A stretch of 64,000 nt of DNA from UBA2357 sp041678045 (GCA_041678045.1 JBAYOV010000004.1:1-64000), one strand, 5' to 3'; shown: positions 1-9,133, numbered from the stretch's first letter. The notes: generated by a model not told the origin, from the letters alone. A program made the numbers and translations.

Positions 1-80
1 AAGCCCTCAGACCACATCAACCAAGCACCCACACTTATCGGTTGTCCTGATTTTTAAAGAACCGCTGCCGAAGCAGCGAA
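1..80 (-). promoter_or_regulatory. rRNA operon leader (boxA-like antiterminator)
   Basis: Read on the minus strand, 63-49 gives GGTTCTTTAAAAATC, which resembles the rRNA boxA antitermination element. It is followed by AACCGATAAGTGTGGGTGCTTGG, a string I recognise from betaproteobacterial 16S leaders (split here as 45-34 and 33-23). Just upstream is a perfect 6-bp hairpin with a UUCG tetraloop (78-63). Two sigma70 promoters point the same way. The 16S gene itself would lie beyond the left edge; that is inference. Confidence 0.7.
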
Positions 81-87
81 GAACGAG

Positions 88-116
88 ATTATGATCAACT
101 CAAAACTGCTTGTCAA
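88..116 (-). promoter_or_regulatory. rRNA promoter P2 (sigma70)
   Basis: Minus-strand hexamers are TTGACA (116-111) and CATAAT (93-88) with a 17-base spacer. The -35 is a perfect consensus match and the -10 is 5/6. AT-rich sequence upstream (about 120-150, including a run of seven T) could act as an UP element. Transcription would run into the boxA-like leader at the left edge. Confidence 0.75.
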
Positions 117-236
117 CCATCCGAATCACTTTTTTTAAAACACCGAAAAAACGATTCGTACTTCTCACTCTTTCCCCCTCACCGCCGCCGCTCTGTTTCG
201 CTTTCGAAACTTCCGCTTGCCGGTGAAGAGCCGCGC

Positions 237-264
237 ATTCTACAGACCTGAACTCGCTTGTCAA
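237..264 (-). promoter_or_regulatory. rRNA promoter P1 (sigma70)
   Basis: Minus-strand TTGACA (264-259) and TAGAAT (242-237) are separated by 16 bases. An AT-rich tract at 274-291 sits upstream like an UP element. With P2 about 150 bases downstream this makes the tandem P1-P2 layout typical of rRNA operons. The thyA promoter must lie in the remaining space before 400. Confidence 0.75.
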
Positions 265-399
265 CAGCTCGTAAGAAAAAATCAGAAAAAGGGGATGAGC
301 ATCACAGCGGCAGTAGAACACCATGCGTGCGTACCCCCTGGCACCTCAGCACTTCCGCCCTGTCTTAGAATGGCGTGACTTTATTGAAGAAGATTTGCG

Positions 400-1194
400 A
401 TGAAACACTACCTTGATCTGATGCGCCACGTGCTGGAGCACGGTGACCGCAAGAATGACCGTACCGGTACGGGAACGTTGTCGGTTTTCGGGTGGCAGAT
501 GCGCTTTCGGCTGGAGGATGGCTTTCCGCTGCTGACCACCAAGAAGCTGCACACACGCTCGATCATCCACGAACTGCTCTGGTTCCTGAAGGGCGACACC
601 AATATTGCTTATCTGAAGCAGAACGGTGTGTCGATCTGGGACGAGTGGGCAAACGAACAGGGAGAGTTGGGGCCGGTATACGGCAAACAGTGGCGGCGAT
701 GGGAAACTGCAGACGGACGTACGATTGATCAGATCGGTCAATTGATCGAAGGCCTCCGGCGCAATCCCGACTCGCGGCGGCACATGGTGGTTGCCTGGAA
801 CCCAGGCGAGGTAGACGGCATGGCCCTGCCGCCCTGCCATGCACTGTTCCAGTTCCATGTCTCGAACGGCAGACTCTCCTGCCAGTTATATCAGCGTAGC
901 GCCGACATCTTTCTGGGGGTGCCGTTCAACATTGCCTCGTATGCCCTGCTGACACACATGGTCGCGCAGGTGTGCGAATTGACGCCCGGAGATTTCATCT
1001 GGACGGGGGGCGACTGCCACCTCTATCTGAATCATCTCGAACAGGCCCGGGAACAGCTTACGCGCGAGCCTCGCCCCTTGCCGGTGCTCAAGCTCAATCC
1101 CGAGGTGAAAGATCTGTTTGCCTTCCGCTTCGAGGATATTCAACTCGAAGCCTACAATCCCCATCCACACATCAAGGCACCGGTGGCCGTATGA
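400..1194 (+). CDS. thyA: Thymidylate synthase
   Basis: Converts dUMP to dTMP using methylene-tetrahydrofolate, giving dihydrofolate that the next gene recycles. The protein is 264 residues, the length of the E. coli enzyme. The nucleophile is Cys146 in MALPPCHALFQF, the phosphate-binding Arg pair is in RRHMVVAWNP (about 126-135), and the N-terminal RTGTGTLSVFG motif is intact. The start at 400 follows a GAAGAAG ribosome site. A possible -10 (TAGAAT, 366-371) lies upstream without a good -35. The stop codon overlaps the folA start by three bases (ATGA), so the two are translationally coupled. No oddities; identification is secure. Confidence 0.98.
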   Translation: MKHYLDLMRHVLEHGDRKNDRTGTGTLSVFGWQMRFRLEDGFPLLTTKKLHTRSIIHELLWFLKGDTNIAYLKQNGVSIWDEWANEQGELGPVYGKQWRRWETADGRTIDQIGQLIEGLRRNPDSRRHMVVAWNPGEVDGMALPPCHALFQFHVSNGRLSCQLYQRSADIFLGVPFNIASYALLTHMVAQVCELTPGDFIWTGGDCHLYLNHLEQAREQLTREPRPLPVLKLNPEVKDLFAFRFEDIQLEAYNPHPHIKAPVAV

Positions 1195-1688
1195 CAATCA
1201 ACAGCAGACTGATCCTGATTGCAGCAGTTGCCCGCAACGGCGTGATCGGGCGTGAGAACGCGCTGCCCTGGCGGCTGAAAGCGGACATGCGGCACTTTCG
1301 CAACAGCACCATGGGGCACCCCATCCTGATGGGACGCAAAACCTGGGAGTCACTGGGTCGGCCCCTGCCCGGTCGGCGCAACCTGGTACTCAGCCGACGC
1401 CCGGACTACGTTGCGGACGGGGGCGAGGTGTTTACATCACTGGAGGACGCGCTGGCCAGCACTACGGGGGCAGACAAGGTGTTCGTGATCGGGGGGGCGG
1501 AGCTTTATGCCCAGACCCTGGCGCGTGCGGACGCTCTGATGCTGACTGAAGTGTGGACCGATGCCGAGGGGGATGCGCGCTTTCCCGAAATTGACTGGAC
1601 TCGGTTCGAAGAGGTTTCACGGCAGTCAGCGCAAGCCGATGCGGACAACGAACATGATTACGACTTTGTCGAATACCGCAGGCGCTGA
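1191..1688 (+). CDS. folA: Dihydrofolate reductase
   Basis: Reduces dihydrofolate to tetrahydrofolate with NADPH, regenerating the cofactor used by ThyA. It is 165 residues, slightly longer than the E. coli protein (159). The substrate-site LPW is at 25-27, the catalytic acid is Asp32, GRKTWES (48-54) and the NADPH-loop GGAELY (101-106) are all present. I use the ATG at 1191 inside the thyA stop rather than the longer reading frame that begins inside thyA, because the MTINSRLILIAAVARNGVIG start matches the family. An 11-bp hairpin follows the stop. Classic thyA-folA operon. Confidence 0.97.
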   Translation: MTINSRLILIAAVARNGVIGRENALPWRLKADMRHFRNSTMGHPILMGRKTWESLGRPLPGRRNLVLSRRPDYVADGGEVFTSLEDALASTTGADKVFVIGGAELYAQTLARADALMLTEVWTDAEGDARFPEIDWTRFEEVSRQSAQADADNEHDYDFVEYRRR

Positions 1689-1713
1689 GTTCGGAGTGCA
1701 GTGATAAGCAAGC

Positions 1714-1745
1714 ACAACGGCCGGGTACGCAAATCCGGCCGTTGT
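1714..1745. terminator. Shared hairpin terminator between folA and the decarboxylase
   Basis: ACAACGGCCGG (1714-1724) and CCGGCCGTTGT (1735-1745) form a perfect 11-bp stem with a 10-base loop. It lies between two converging genes and could serve both. There is only a weak T tract on either side. Confidence 0.7.
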
Positions 1746-1770
1746 TCTGAACAGCGTACTCCCGTCAGTC

Positions 1771-4017
1771 CTACTTCACGCAGTCCACGTAATACTGGAC
1801 CTTTCCATCGATGACTTCACGGGCAAGACCATGGATGTCGGTTTCGAACCCGGGGAAGTGCGCGTTGAAGTCACGTGCAAACTTCAGATAGCGCACGATT
1901 GTTGCGTTGAAGCGCTCGCCGGGGATCAGCAGGGGGATGCCCGGCGGGTATGGCGTGACCAGCATGGCGGTGACACGCCCCTCCAGTTCATCAATGGCGA
2001 CCCGTTCGATCTCGCGATGCGCCATGCGGGCAAAGGCATCTGCCGGCTTCATCGCCGGCACCATGCTGGAAAGATACATCTCGGTGGTCAGGCGTGCCAC
2101 ATCGTGCGCTTTGTAGAAGCTGTGAATCTGCGCGCACAAGTCTTTCAACCCCACCTTTTCATAGCATGGAAACTTGGCAATGAATTCCGGCATGACGCGC
2201 CACAGGGGCTGATTGCGGTCGAAGTCGTCCTTGAACTGCTGCAGTTCGGTGACCAGGGTATTCCAGCGCCCCTTGGTGATGCCGATCGTAAACATGATGA
2301 AGAAGGAGTACAGCCCGGTCTTTTCGACCACGATGCCGTGCTCTGCCAGATAGCGGGTGAGAATGCCGGCCGGGATACCGCCCTCGGCAAAATCCCCATC
2401 CACATCCAGCCCCGGCGTGATGATCGTGGCCTTGATCGGATCGAGCATGTTGAACCCTTCGGCCAGGTCCCCAAAACCATGCCAGCGCTCGCCCGCCTTG
2501 AGCATCCAGTCCTCACGCGTGCCAAGCCCTTCCTCCGCGAGAAAGTCTGGCCCCCACACCTTGAACCACCAGTCGGCTTCGCCAAACTCGGCTTCGACCT
2601 TGCGCATCGCCCGACGAAACTCCACTGCCTCGGAGAGTGACTCCTCGACCAGGGCAGTACCGCCCGGTGGCTCCATCATTGCCGCAGCCACATCGCACGA
2701 GGCGATGATCGCGTACTGGGGCGAGGTGGAGGTGTGCATCAGGTAGGCTTCGTTGAAGATGTCGCGATCGAGTTTGCGGGTTTCGGAGTCCTGCACCAGG
2801 ATCTGGGAGGCCTGACTCAGACCGGCAAGCAGCTTGTGGGTCGACTGGGTGGAAAACACCATCGACTCCTTGCAACGCGGCCGGTCGGCGCCAATCGCGT
2901 GATAGTCGCCGTAAAAATCGTGGAAGGCGGCGTGCGGCAACCAGGCTTCGTCGAAATGCAGGGTGTCAATCTTGCCGTCAAGCATCTCCTTGATGGCTTC
3001 GACGTTGTACACAATCCCGTCATAGGTCGACTGGGTGATGGTCAGGATGCGGGGTTTACGCCCGGCCGCATCGGCGGCAAAAGGATTGGCCTCGATCTTC
3101 TTGCGAATGTTCTCGATACGGAACTCTTCAAGCGGAATCGGCCCGATGATGCCGTAGTGGTTGCGCGTCGGCGTGAGAAAGACCGGAATCGCCCCGGTCA
3201 TGATGATCGAGTGGAGAATCGACTTGTGGCAGTTGCGATCCACCACCACCACGTCACCCGGCGCCACCGTGGTGTGCCACACCATCTTGTTGGAGGTCGA
3301 GGTGCCGTTGGTGACAAAGTACAGGTGATCGCAGTTGAAAATGCGCGCAGCATTGCGCTCGGAAGCGGCCACAGGTCCAGTATGGTCGAGCAGTTGACCG
3401 AGTTCTTCCACCGCATTGCACACATCGGCGCGCAGCATGTTCTCACCGAAAAACTGATGGAACATCTGCCCAACTGGACTCTTCAGGAAGGCCACCCCGC
3501 CAGAATGGCCAGGGCAATGCCAGGAATAGGAGCTGTCCGCAGCATAGTGAGTGAGCGCCCGGAAGAAGGGCGGCGCCAGCGAATCGAGATAATTCTTCGC
3601 TTCACGTACGATGTAGCGTGCAACGAACTCTGGGGTGTCCTCGAACATGTGGATGAAACCATGCATCTCACGCAGCACATCGTTGGGGATGTGGCGGCTG
3701 GTGCGAGTTTCACCGTACAGGAAGATCGGGATGTCTGCATTGCGGAAACGGATTTCCTCGACAAATCCGCGCAAGCTGGCGATGGCATGTTCGGCAGCTT
3801 CGGGCGAGGAAAATTCCTCATCATCGATGGACAGAATGAAGGCCGACGCGCGACTTTGCTGCTGTGCAAACGAGGTGAGGTCGCCATAACTGGTGACCCC
3901 CAGCACTTCGCGCCCCTCTCCCTCAATGGCCTTGGCCAGTGCGCGAATACCGAGACCCGAGGTGTTCTCCGAACGGAAATCCTCGTCGATGATGATGATG
4001 GGAAACTGAAAACGCAT
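1771..4017 (-). CDS. Ornithine/lysine/arginine decarboxylase, PLP-dependent
   Basis: A 748-residue fold-type I PLP decarboxylase of the inducible/biodegradative Orn/Lys/Arg family, removing CO2 from a basic amino acid to give a diamine or agmatine. The N-terminal receiver-like wing domain spans about 1-130, then the PLP domain. LHFDEAW (about 353-359) and STHK with the Schiff-base Lys395 are present, as is the HSGGVAFLKSPVG segment. Length fits AdiA/LdcC/SpeF (713-755). The start at 4017 has AGGAG six bases upstream; the longer frame starting at 4233 runs into dcd and is not used. Which amino acid it uses cannot be told from motifs. It may serve polyamine supply or acid resistance. Confidence 0.9.
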   Translation of the reverse strand: MRFQFPIIIIDEDFRSENTSGLGIRALAKAIEGEGREVLGVTSYGDLTSFAQQQSRASAFILSIDDEEFSSPEAAEHAIASLRGFVEEIRFRNADIPIFLYGETRTSRHIPNDVLREMHGFIHMFEDTPEFVARYIVREAKNYLDSLAPPFFRALTHYAADSSYSWHCPGHSGGVAFLKSPVGQMFHQFFGENMLRADVCNAVEELGQLLDHTGPVAASERNAARIFNCDHLYFVTNGTSTSNKMVWHTTVAPGDVVVVDRNCHKSILHSIIMTGAIPVFLTPTRNHYGIIGPIPLEEFRIENIRKKIEANPFAADAAGRKPRILTITQSTYDGIVYNVEAIKEMLDGKIDTLHFDEAWLPHAAFHDFYGDYHAIGADRPRCKESMVFSTQSTHKLLAGLSQASQILVQDSETRKLDRDIFNEAYLMHTSTSPQYAIIASCDVAAAMMEPPGGTALVEESLSEAVEFRRAMRKVEAEFGEADWWFKVWGPDFLAEEGLGTREDWMLKAGERWHGFGDLAEGFNMLDPIKATIITPGLDVDGDFAEGGIPAGILTRYLAEHGIVVEKTGLYSFFIMFTIGITKGRWNTLVTELQQFKDDFDRNQPLWRVMPEFIAKFPCYEKVGLKDLCAQIHSFYKAHDVARLTTEMYLSSMVPAMKPADAFARMAHREIERVAIDELEGRVTAMLVTPYPPGIPLLIPGERFNATIVRYLKFARDFNAHFPGFETDIHGLAREVIDGKVQYYVDCVK

Positions 4018-4112
4018 GCTTTTCTCCTGCGTCCTGCCCCGATGCGCACCGGGGAAACGGGGATGGTAACCGAATGATGGTTGCGGCCGTATGACTGCTC
4101 CGGAAAGTACAG

Positions 4113-4133
4113 AAGGGCCGGTAGCCGGCCCTT
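4113..4133 (-). terminator. Hairpin terminator downstream of dcd
   Basis: AAGGGCCGG (4113-4121) pairs perfectly with CCGGCCCTT (4125-4133) around a 3-base loop, 28 bases past the dcd stop. In the minus direction it is followed by a modest pyrimidine stretch. Confidence 0.6.
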
Positions 4134-4160
4134 GCGTGTCCCCGTCCGTGACAGCGGCCC

Positions 4161-4727
4161 TCAGATCTTGGGCAGTGTCACGCCGGTCTGTCCGAGATAC
4201 TTGCCGCCACGATCCTTGTAGGACGTTCCGCACACCTCGTCGGACTCGAAGAACAACATCTGCGCCACCCCTTCATTGGCGTAAATCTTCGCCGGCAACG
4301 GGGTGGTGTTGGAAAACTCCAGCGTGACGTGCCCCTCCCACTCCGGCTCCAGCGGCGTGACATTCACGATGATGCCGCAACGTGCATAGGTGCTCTTGCC
4401 CAGACACACGGTCAGCACGCTGCGCGGGATGCGGAAATACTCCACCGTGCGGGCCAGTGCGAAGGAGTTGGGCGGAATGATGCACACATCCCCGACAAAA
4501 TCCACGAAGCTGCGCGCGTCGAAATCCTTGGGGTCGACAATCGTCGAGTTGATATTGGTGAAAATCTTGAATTCGTTTGCACAACGCACGTCGTAGCCGT
4601 AGCTGGACGTACCGTATGAAACGATACGCCCAGTGTCGTTGTGCCGGACCAGATCGGGCGCAAAAGGCTCGATCATGCCGTGTTGCTCCGCCATGCGGCG
4701 AATCCAATTGTCGGACTTGATGGACAT
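4161..4727 (-). CDS. dcd: dCTP deaminase
   Basis: Deaminates dCTP to dUTP, feeding the dUMP pool used by ThyA at the left end of this window. The 188-residue protein carries the family motifs SSYGYDVRCANEFKIF, the catalytic-site Arg/Glu region GKSTYARCGIIVNVTPLEPEW and the C-terminal nucleotide-closing SYKDRGGKYLGQTGVTLPKI. I start at the ATG at 4727 (MSIKSDNWIRRMAEQHGMI), the usual N-terminus. A 56-residue upstream extension is open but looks non-coding. No strong ribosome site is visible. ApbC is upstream on the same strand, 167 bases away. The length is normal for this monofunctional family. Confidence 0.96.
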   Translation of the reverse strand: MSIKSDNWIRRMAEQHGMIEPFAPDLVRHNDTGRIVSYGTSSYGYDVRCANEFKIFTNINSTIVDPKDFDARSFVDFVGDVCIIPPNSFALARTVEYFRIPRSVLTVCLGKSTYARCGIIVNVTPLEPEWEGHVTLEFSNTTPLPAKIYANEGVAQMLFFESDEVCGTSYKDRGGKYLGQTGVTLPKI

Positions 4728-4894
4728 CGGTCGCGGTTTCCCCACTGCCTGGCCGGCCGGGGCCGGCAACCTGAAAAGAGTGCGTAGTGTAGGCGCTTGA
4801 ACAGCGAATCGCCAGCATCCTTGACGCTGTTTTTGTGCAAGCTCGCAGCAGGCCGCCCCCTTCGGCACGAGCGGGGGCCGGCAGGCAAGCGTCA

Positions 4895-5986
4895 TCAGGT
4901 GTTCTGGATGACGATATTGGGAAACTTGTGGGTCATGTCCTTGGCCTTCTGGGCCACCGCGATGGCGACCTTTCTCGCAATTTCCCGGTACATGCCGGCA
5001 ATCCGGCCATCGGGGTCTGCGACCACGGTGGGCGCACCGCCATCGGCCTCGACCCGGATCTGCAGATCCAGGGGCAACGCCCCCAGGAAGGGAATGCCAT
5101 AGTCGGCACAGAGCTTGCCGCCGCCACCGGTACCGAAGATCGGCTCCTCGTGACCACAGTTCGAGCAGATGTGGACACTCATGTTTTCCACCACACCGAC
5201 AATCGGCACGCCCACCTTCTCGAACATCTTCAGTCCCTTGCGCGCATCGAGCAAGGCGATGTCTTGCGGGGTGGTGACGATCACCGCACCCGTCACCGGC
5301 ACATTCTGCGACAGGGTAAGCTGGATGTCGCCCGTACCCGGGGGCATGTCTATGATCAGATAGTCAAGATCGTGCCAGTTGGTTTCACGCAGCAACTGGG
5401 TCAGCGCCTGGGTTGCCATGGGTCCGCGCCACACCATCGGCGTTTCCACATCCACCAGAAAGCCGATCGACATGGTCTGCAGACCGTGCGCCATCAGTGG
5501 CTCCATGCTCTTGCCGTCCAGCGATTGTGGCTTCTGATCGCCGATGCCCAGCATCTGCGGCTGCGACGGGCCATAAATGTCGGCATCCAGAATGCCCACC
5601 GTCGCCCCTTCGGCGGCCAGTGCCAGCGCCAGATTGGCCGAAGTGGTGCTCTTGCCCACACCGCCCTTGCCTGAAGCCACGGCAATGATGTTCTTCACCC
5701 CCGGCAGCAGCTTCACTCCCTGCTGCACGGCATGCGCAACAATCTTGCTGCGCACATCCACATCCACCTTGCCAACCCCCGGCAAGGGTGACACCGCGGC
5801 CAGCACCCGCTCGCGCAGCAGCTGATACTGGCTGCGCGCGGGATAGCCCAGTTCCACATCGAAACGCACCACCCCGTCGGCAACGTTCAGGTTCTTGATG
5901 CAACGCGAAGACACCAGATCCTTGCCGGTATTGGGGTCAACCACCTGCTTCAGGGCTTCGGTAACGCTTTCTGCACTGACACTCAT
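4895..5986 (-). CDS. apbC: Iron-sulfur cluster carrier protein, Mrp/NBP35 ATPase
   Basis: A 363-residue cytoplasmic P-loop ATPase that carries and transfers Fe-S clusters. The N-terminal DUF59/MIP18-type domain covers about 1-75. The deviant Walker A GKGGVGKST is at 106-114, and the cluster-binding CxxC is Cys274/Cys277 (ICSNCGHEEPIFG). GAGGAA sits six bases before the ATG at 5986. It is often found next to metG in betaproteobacteria, as here, where the two are separated by the divergent lipoprotein gene. In this window plausible clients are the [4Fe-4S] fumarase and GlcF. Motifs are complete and identification is strong. Confidence 0.95.
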   Translation of the reverse strand: MSVSAESVTEALKQVVDPNTGKDLVSSRCIKNLNVADGVVRFDVELGYPARSQYQLLRERVLAAVSPLPGVGKVDVDVRSKIVAHAVQQGVKLLPGVKNIIAVASGKGGVGKSTTSANLALALAAEGATVGILDADIYGPSQPQMLGIGDQKPQSLDGKSMEPLMAHGLQTMSIGFLVDVETPMVWRGPMATQALTQLLRETNWHDLDYLIIDMPPGTGDIQLTLSQNVPVTGAVIVTTPQDIALLDARKGLKMFEKVGVPIVGVVENMSVHICSNCGHEEPIFGTGGGGKLCADYGIPFLGALPLDLQIRVEADGGAPTVVADPDGRIAGMYREIARKVAIAVAQKAKDMTHKFPNIVIQNT

Positions 5987-6080
5987 GTTTCATTCCTCGA
6001 TCAAGCGGCCCACCACCGGACCTGACAGGATCAGATCATACCCAAGCTTGCCGCCCACCTCACCCACTGGCCGAACAGGG

Positions 6081-6112
6081 GCATTGCCGCGCCGGGCAAT
6101 GCGCGATATAAA
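6081..6112 (+). promoter_or_regulatory. Promoter with operator-like inverted repeat, upstream of OmpA lipoprotein
   Basis: TTGCCG (6084-6089) and TATAAA (6107-6112) are 17 bases apart, a good sigma70 match. A perfect 8-bp inverted repeat, GCATTGCC (6081-6088) and GGCAATGC (6095-6102) with a 6-base centre, covers the -35 and most of the spacer. A regulator bound there would block polymerase; no regulator is identified. Confidence 0.55.
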
Positions 6113-6151
6113 AGCGCTCCGCTCATTCACCCCACCCCCTGCATCCACACC

Positions 6152-6727
6152 ATGCCCGCTCACACCCTGCGTCTGCTATTCGCCACCACCGTTCTCAGCC
6201 TGGTTGCCGGCTGCGCCACCCTGCCCACCGACACCCCGCAGGACGAAGCACACAGCACCGGCGCCTCTGCCGACAGTACGGACGACCGGCAGGCCGAATG
6301 GCCCAATGAACGCGCCATGCTCAAGCAGCAACTCGCCGATCTGCCCGGCATCACCCTGCAAGCTCGCGAGGACGGGGCCTTGCTGCTGCGCCTGCCGGCC
6401 GCCGACGGCTTCGCGCGCAACAGCGCCGACCCGGTGGACTCACTGCGGGCAATGCTCGACCGCGTGGCCGAGGTGCTGGTGCCCCTGGAGCACACCCAGA
6501 TCAAGGTACTCGGCCACACCGACAGCATGGGCAACGAGTTGTACAACCTGCAGTTGTCGATCCGGCGCGCCGAAACCGTGATGGACTACCTGCGCAGCCG
6601 CGGCATTGCCCTCACCCGCCTGAGCGCGGACGGCCGCGGCGAGGCCGAACCCATCGCCAACAACCGCGAAGAAACCGGACGCGCAATCAACCGCCGGGTG
6701 GAATTGATCGTCCGTCCTCAGGAGTAA
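6152..6727 (+). CDS. OmpA-family lipoprotein
   Basis: A 191-residue predicted lipoprotein. The signal peptide ends in the lipobox LVAGC with Cys21. A polar linker (about 22-50) leads to a C-terminal OmpA peptidoglycan-binding domain (about 90-190), with the diagnostic LGHTDSMGNELYNLQLSIRRAETVMDY-type region (written in the protein at about 120-146) and the NRRVEL end. It would tether the outer membrane to the cell wall. It is transcribed away from apbC and upstream of metG. The start at 6152 gives a proper signal peptide, though no clear ribosome site is seen. The precise role is not known. Confidence 0.85.
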   Translation: MPAHTLRLLFATTVLSLVAGCATLPTDTPQDEAHSTGASADSTDDRQAEWPNERAMLKQQLADLPGITLQAREDGALLLRLPAADGFARNSADPVDSLRAMLDRVAEVLVPLEHTQIKVLGHTDSMGNELYNLQLSIRRAETVMDYLRSRGIALTRLSADGRGEAEPIANNREETGRAINRRVELIVRPQE

Positions 6728-6823
6728 GGCCTTTGGCGTGAGGATTACGATGTAGTGCGCATCCAGCTTCGGAAGCCCCCGGCGCTTTTGCTAAACTTGC
6801 ACCTTTTAGCCAAAGCGCCCCTC

Positions 6824-8995
6824 ATGCCTCGCAAGATTCTCGTCACCAACGCCCTGCCCTACGCCAACGGCGACATCCATCTCGGCCACCTGGTCGGCTA
6901 CATCCAGGCCGACATCTGGGTTCGCTACCAGCGCATGCGCGGCCATACGATTCATTACGTGTGTGCAGACGACACCCACGGCACCCCGGTGATGCTGCGT
7001 GCAGAAAAGGAAGGGCTCACCCCCGAGCAGCTCATCGAGCGCGTGCATGGCGAACACCTGCGCGACTTCACCGCCTTCGGCGTGGCCTTCGATCACTACC
7101 ACTCCACCCACAGTCCGGAAAACCGCCATTACGCCGAAGACATCTACGGCAAGCTGAAAACCGGCGGTCTGATCGACACGCGCACCATCGAGCAGTACTA
7201 CGATCCGGTCAAGAACATGTTCCTGCCGGACCGCTTCATCAAGGGTGAGTGCCCCAAGTGCGGCGCGGCCGACCAGTACGGGGACAATTGCGAGGCCTGT
7301 GGTGCCGCCTATGCGCCCACCGACCTGAAGAACCCCTACTCGGCCGTGTCCGGTGCAAAACCCGAGCTGCGCACCTCCGAGCACTACTTCTTTCGCCTGT
7401 CCGATGCACGGGCGGTCGCTTTCCTGCGCGAATGGACGCGCGGCAGCAATGCTGCCGGCCAGCGACGCCTGCAGCCAGAAGCCGCCAACAAGATGAAAGA
7501 GTGGCTGGGCGAGGGTGCCGAGGACGGTGACAACACCCTCTCCGACTGGGACATCTCGCGCGATGCGCCGTACTTCGGTTTCGAGATCCCGGGCGCTCCG
7601 GGCAAATACTTCTATGTCTGGCTGGATGCGCCGATCGGCTATCTCGCCAGCTTCCGCCACCATGCCGGCCGGCACGCCGACATCGATCTCGAGAGCTATA
7701 CCGATGCGGCTCGAGCCGAGGCCGAAGGCACCGAGATGGTGCACTTCATCGGCAAGGACATCCTCTACTTCCACGCCCTGTTCTGGCCCGCAATGCTGAA
7801 GTTCGCCGGCTACCGCACTCCCACCCAGCTGTGCGTAAACGGTTTCCTGACCGTAGACGGTGCGAAGATGAGCAAGAGCCGTGGCACTTTCATCACCGCG
7901 CACTCCTACATGACGCAGGGTCTCAACCCGGAATGGCTGCGTTACTACTTTGCCTCCAAGTCCAACGGCACGATGGAAGACGTCGACCTCAACCTTGACG
8001 ACATGATCGCCAAGGTGAATGCAGACCTGGTGGGCAAATTCGTGAACATCGCCAGCCGCTGCGCGGGCTTCATCAGCAAGCGCTTTGACGGCGTGCTGGG
8101 CGAGACCGACCCGGATCTGGCCGGCGAATACAGTGCCGCACTCGGAGCCGGTCTCATCGCCCGCGCCTATGATGAACGCGACTACGGTCGGGCGCTGCGC
8201 GAGATCATGCGTCTGGCCGACATCGCCAATCAGTATGTGAATGACAACAAGCCCTGGGAGCTGGCCAAGCAGGAGGGCCAGGAAGCGCGCCTGCACACCG
8301 TCTGCACCACCGCGCTCACCCTGTTCCGCGACCTGGCGCTGTACCTGAAACCGGTGCTGCCGGCGCTGGCCGCACAGGTGGAAGCCTTCCTCAACATCGA
8401 CCCCATGCACTGGCCCGACATCTGGGCGCCCCTGCCTGCCGGCCATCGGATTGCCGGCTACAAGCATCTGATGACCCGGGTGGAGCGCAAACAGATCGAC
8501 GCACTGCTCGAGGCCAACCGCGAATCGCTGGCTCCGACCACCGCTCAAGCGACGGCCACCGGCAAGACAGCAGCACATTCGCAGCAACGCCACGCCGAGA
8601 AGCAGCAACATGCCGCGCAAGCGGCCGAGACGGCCATGGCACACATTGCCATCGACGACTTCACCAAGGTCGACCTGCGCATCGCAAAAATCGTCGATGC
8701 CCAGCATGTCGAGGGCGCCGACAAGCTCATCCGCCTGTCGCTCGACATCGGCGAGATCGACGAGACCGGCAATCCAAAGCCGCGCCAGGTGTTCGCCGGC
8801 ATCAAGTCGGCCTACGACCCGGCCACGCTGGTCGGCCGGCTCACCGTGATGGTGGCCAACCTTGCCCCGCGCAAGATGAAGTTCGGCATGAGCGAAGGCA
8901 TGGTGCTGGCGGCGTCCGACGACAATGACAAGGGCGCCGGCCTGTTCATCCTGTCGCCTGACGCAGGGGCCCGGCCCGGCATGCGCGTGAAATAA
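6824..8995 (+). CDS. metG: Methionyl-tRNA synthetase
   Basis: Charges tRNA-Met with methionine. The protein is 723 residues. The class I signature HLGH is at 19-22, the knuckle Cys cluster (CPKC...CEAC) starts near residue 143, and KMSKS is at 348-352. The C-terminal EMAP/Trbp111-type tRNA-binding and dimerisation domain covers about 610-723. A Gln/Ala/His-rich linker (about 570-600) joins body and tail. I start at the ATG at 6824 (MPRKILVTNALPYANGDIHL), the family N-terminus, and not at the upstream in-frame start at 6755. All catalytic elements are intact. Confidence 0.98.
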   Translation: MPRKILVTNALPYANGDIHLGHLVGYIQADIWVRYQRMRGHTIHYVCADDTHGTPVMLRAEKEGLTPEQLIERVHGEHLRDFTAFGVAFDHYHSTHSPENRHYAEDIYGKLKTGGLIDTRTIEQYYDPVKNMFLPDRFIKGECPKCGAADQYGDNCEACGAAYAPTDLKNPYSAVSGAKPELRTSEHYFFRLSDARAVAFLREWTRGSNAAGQRRLQPEAANKMKEWLGEGAEDGDNTLSDWDISRDAPYFGFEIPGAPGKYFYVWLDAPIGYLASFRHHAGRHADIDLESYTDAARAEAEGTEMVHFIGKDILYFHALFWPAMLKFAGYRTPTQLCVNGFLTVDGAKMSKSRGTFITAHSYMTQGLNPEWLRYYFASKSNGTMEDVDLNLDDMIAKVNADLVGKFVNIASRCAGFISKRFDGVLGETDPDLAGEYSAALGAGLIARAYDERDYGRALREIMRLADIANQYVNDNKPWELAKQEGQEARLHTVCTTALTLFRDLALYLKPVLPALAAQVEAFLNIDPMHWPDIWAPLPAGHRIAGYKHLMTRVERKQIDALLEANRESLAPTTAQATATGKTAAHSQQRHAEKQQHAAQAAETAMAHIAIDDFTKVDLRIAKIVDAQHVEGADKLIRLSLDIGEIDETGNPKPRQVFAGIKSAYDPATLVGRLTVMVANLAPRKMKFGMSEGMVLAASDDNDKGAGLFILSPDAGARPGMRVK

Positions 8996-9133
8996 GCCGG
9001 AACGCGCGCCCCTCCATGCCCCTGACCGATTCGAAACGCTGGATGGTATTGCAACGCCTCGCCCCCGGGCGATGGCGCTGCACGCCCTTGCTGCTGTCCT
9101 GCCCTCCCCTGACGAATCGCACCCAGAGGCACC

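Noticed and set aside
4018..4233. N-terminal extension of the decarboxylase frame to 820 residues
   Set aside because: The extension overlaps the end of dcd and has no family match; the ATG at 4017 has a good AGGAG site and the family N-terminus.
6755..6823. Upstream start for metG
   Set aside because: The extra 23 residues do not fit the conserved MetG N-terminus, which begins at 6824.
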